NCBI GenBank assembly: GCA_002685455.1
Contig: NYXF01000051.1
Span: 6,713-14,746 of the forward strand
Length of the DNA: 8,034 bases
Reading direction: 5' to 3'
From: Porticoccus sp.
GTDB lineage: Bacteria; Pseudomonadota; Gammaproteobacteria; Pseudomonadales; Porticoccaceae
A program made the translations under genes and the position numbers. The notes beneath the pieces were generated by a model. That model saw only the letters and a program-made list of their open reading frames with translations. It ran no database searches and was not told where the DNA came from. Below are positions 7,082 through 8,034 of this stretch, piece after piece; positions within the stretch are counted from its first letter, which is position 1, and the number at the start of each line of letters is the position of its first letter.

Positions 7082-8034
7082 ATGATTCATATGATTAATT
7101 CCCTACGATGTAGGATACAACCTTTAATAATTATTTTACTAGTAATGATTCTCGCTTTTATAGCTGGATGCTCTAAAGGTCAAAATAATGTAGATATGGG
7201 AAATGAACAAGGTATCCTCCATTGGGGGAATGGAACAGACCCTCAAGAACTTGACCCTCATGTTGTAACTGGTGTACCAGAAAATCATATTTTATCAGCG
7301 ATACTTGAGGGATTGGTAGCAAAAGACCCGAAAACATTGAAACCTATACCAGCAGTTGCAGAAAAATGGGATATAAGCAGTGATAAGAAAACTTATACAT
7401 TTAAGATACGTAGTTCTGCAGTATGGTCTAATGGAGACAAATTAAATGCTCATGATTTTGTGTGGTCATGGTGGAGAGCTCTACAACCTAAATTAGGGAA
7501 TCAATATGCATATATGCTATATCCAATTGAAAATTCAGAAGCATATTCAAAAGGTGAAATAACAGACTTTTCAAAAGTCGGAGTTAAGGCATTGGCTGAT
7601 AATCTTCTTCAGATTAAATTAGCTAATCCAACCCCATATTTTTTACAGCTATTAGACCACTATAGTATGTATCCTCTCCATAAAAAAACTATTGAAAAAT
7701 TTGGCGAAGCAGACGAACGGGGAACACAATGGACCCGTCCGGGAAATTTCGTAGGCAACGGCCCTTTCCTGCTAAAAGAATGGCGTCTTTTCAGATCAAT
7801 AGATGTGAAAAAAAATCCTTATTATTGGGATGCAAAAAATGTAAAACTTAACGGCATAAGATTTCATCCGATTGAGAACGTAACTACAGAAGAAAGAATG
7901 TTTCGTATGGGTCAAGTGCATAAAACAGCTAGTATTCCCATCGATAAAGTAAAAGCATATCAAGAAAAAAAACCTAATTTGATAAAAATACATCCCTATC
8001 TCGGGAATTATTTTTACCGATTGAATATCAAGGT
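7082..8034 (+). CDS. oppA: Oligopeptide ABC transporter substrate-binding lipoprotein, OppA-like (3' end beyond window)
   Basis: Envelope receptor that captures oligopeptides and hands them to an OppBCDF-type ABC importer (solute-binding family 5). 317 complete codons are visible and the frame is still open at the right edge; full-length members have about 530-550 residues. The N-terminus is a signal peptide with a long hydrophobic core and lipobox IAGC, C30 being the lipidated residue, followed by Ser. The mature part follows E. coli OppA closely: DPQELDPHVVTGVPEN, EGLVAKD, VAEKWDIS, WSNGDKLNAHDFVWSW, TPYFLQLL, IEKFGEA, GNGPFLLKEW, NPYYWDAKNVKLNGI and HPYLGNYFYRLN. Start ATG at 7082 has AAGGGAG (7063-7069) 12 bases upstream; an ATG at 7091 would also keep the signal. 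Transport partners are not in view. Confidence is high for the family, lower for oppA over a paralogue such as mppA. Confidence 0.93.
   Translation, partial: MIHMINSLRCRIQPLIIILLVMILAFIAGCSKGQNNVDMGNEQGILHWGNGTDPQELDPHVVTGVPENHILSAILEGLVAKDPKTLKPIPAVAEKWDISSDKKTYTFKIRSSAVWSNGDKLNAHDFVWSWWRALQPKLGNQYAYMLYPIENSEAYSKGEITDFSKVGVKALADNLLQIKLANPTPYFLQLLDHYSMYPLHKKTIEKFGEADERGTQWTRPGNFVGNGPFLLKEWRLFRSIDVKKNPYYWDAKNVKLNGIRFHPIENVTTEERMFRMGQVHKTASIPIDKVKAYQEKKPNLIKIHPYLGNYFYRLNIK

Noticed and set aside
7796..7993. 65-codon minus-strand frame inside the oppA-like gene
   Set aside because: It is antisense to residues that align well with OppA, and is rich in Phe and Ile as expected from reversed Lys/Asn codons.

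Overview
The window reads as an ordinary chromosomal segment of an AT-rich, Gram-negative bacterium, most likely a gammaproteobacterium. The main clue is gene order. guaB and guaA form a tandem pair divergent from xseA, the arrangement known in E. coli and relatives. Two secreted proteins carry lipoproteins signals with clear lipoboxes, and the signal recognition particle RNA is the short bacterial 4.5S type. The low-GC codon use resembles streamlined or marine lineages, but the sequence alone does not fix the taxon.

Layout. The minus strand from about 3216 down to 98 carries guaB (IMP dehydrogenase) then guaA (GMP synthase), the two dedicated steps from IMP to GMP. A small reading frame with a good ribosome binding site starts just after guaA and runs off the left edge. 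The 195-base gap at 3217-3411 separates guaB from the divergent xseA. It holds a consensus -10 box for guaB and a leader hairpin. On the plus strand, xseA (exonuclease VII large subunit) is followed 39 bases later by an M3-family (oligoendopeptidase F-like) zinc peptidase with a lipoprotein signal.

Right part. A 4.5S SRP RNA gene (ffs) lies on the minus strand, converging on the peptidase gene. Next comes a 227-base gap with a perfect-register tandem 31-base repeat. It is followed by the 5' part of an oppA-like peptide-binding lipoprotein gene, cut by the right edge.

How the genes fit together. guaBA is a purine biosynthesis operon and xseA is a DNA repair housekeeping gene. The lipoprotein peptidase and the OppA-like binding lipoprotein would both act in the envelope on short peptides, which suggests peptide scavenging, though they are separated by the oppositely oriented ffs. 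I found no mobile element, CRISPR array, toxin-antitoxin pair or defence system. The items most worth checking are the tandem repeat before oppA, the envelope-anchored PepF-like enzyme, and the hairpins in the guaB leader and guaB-guaA gap.
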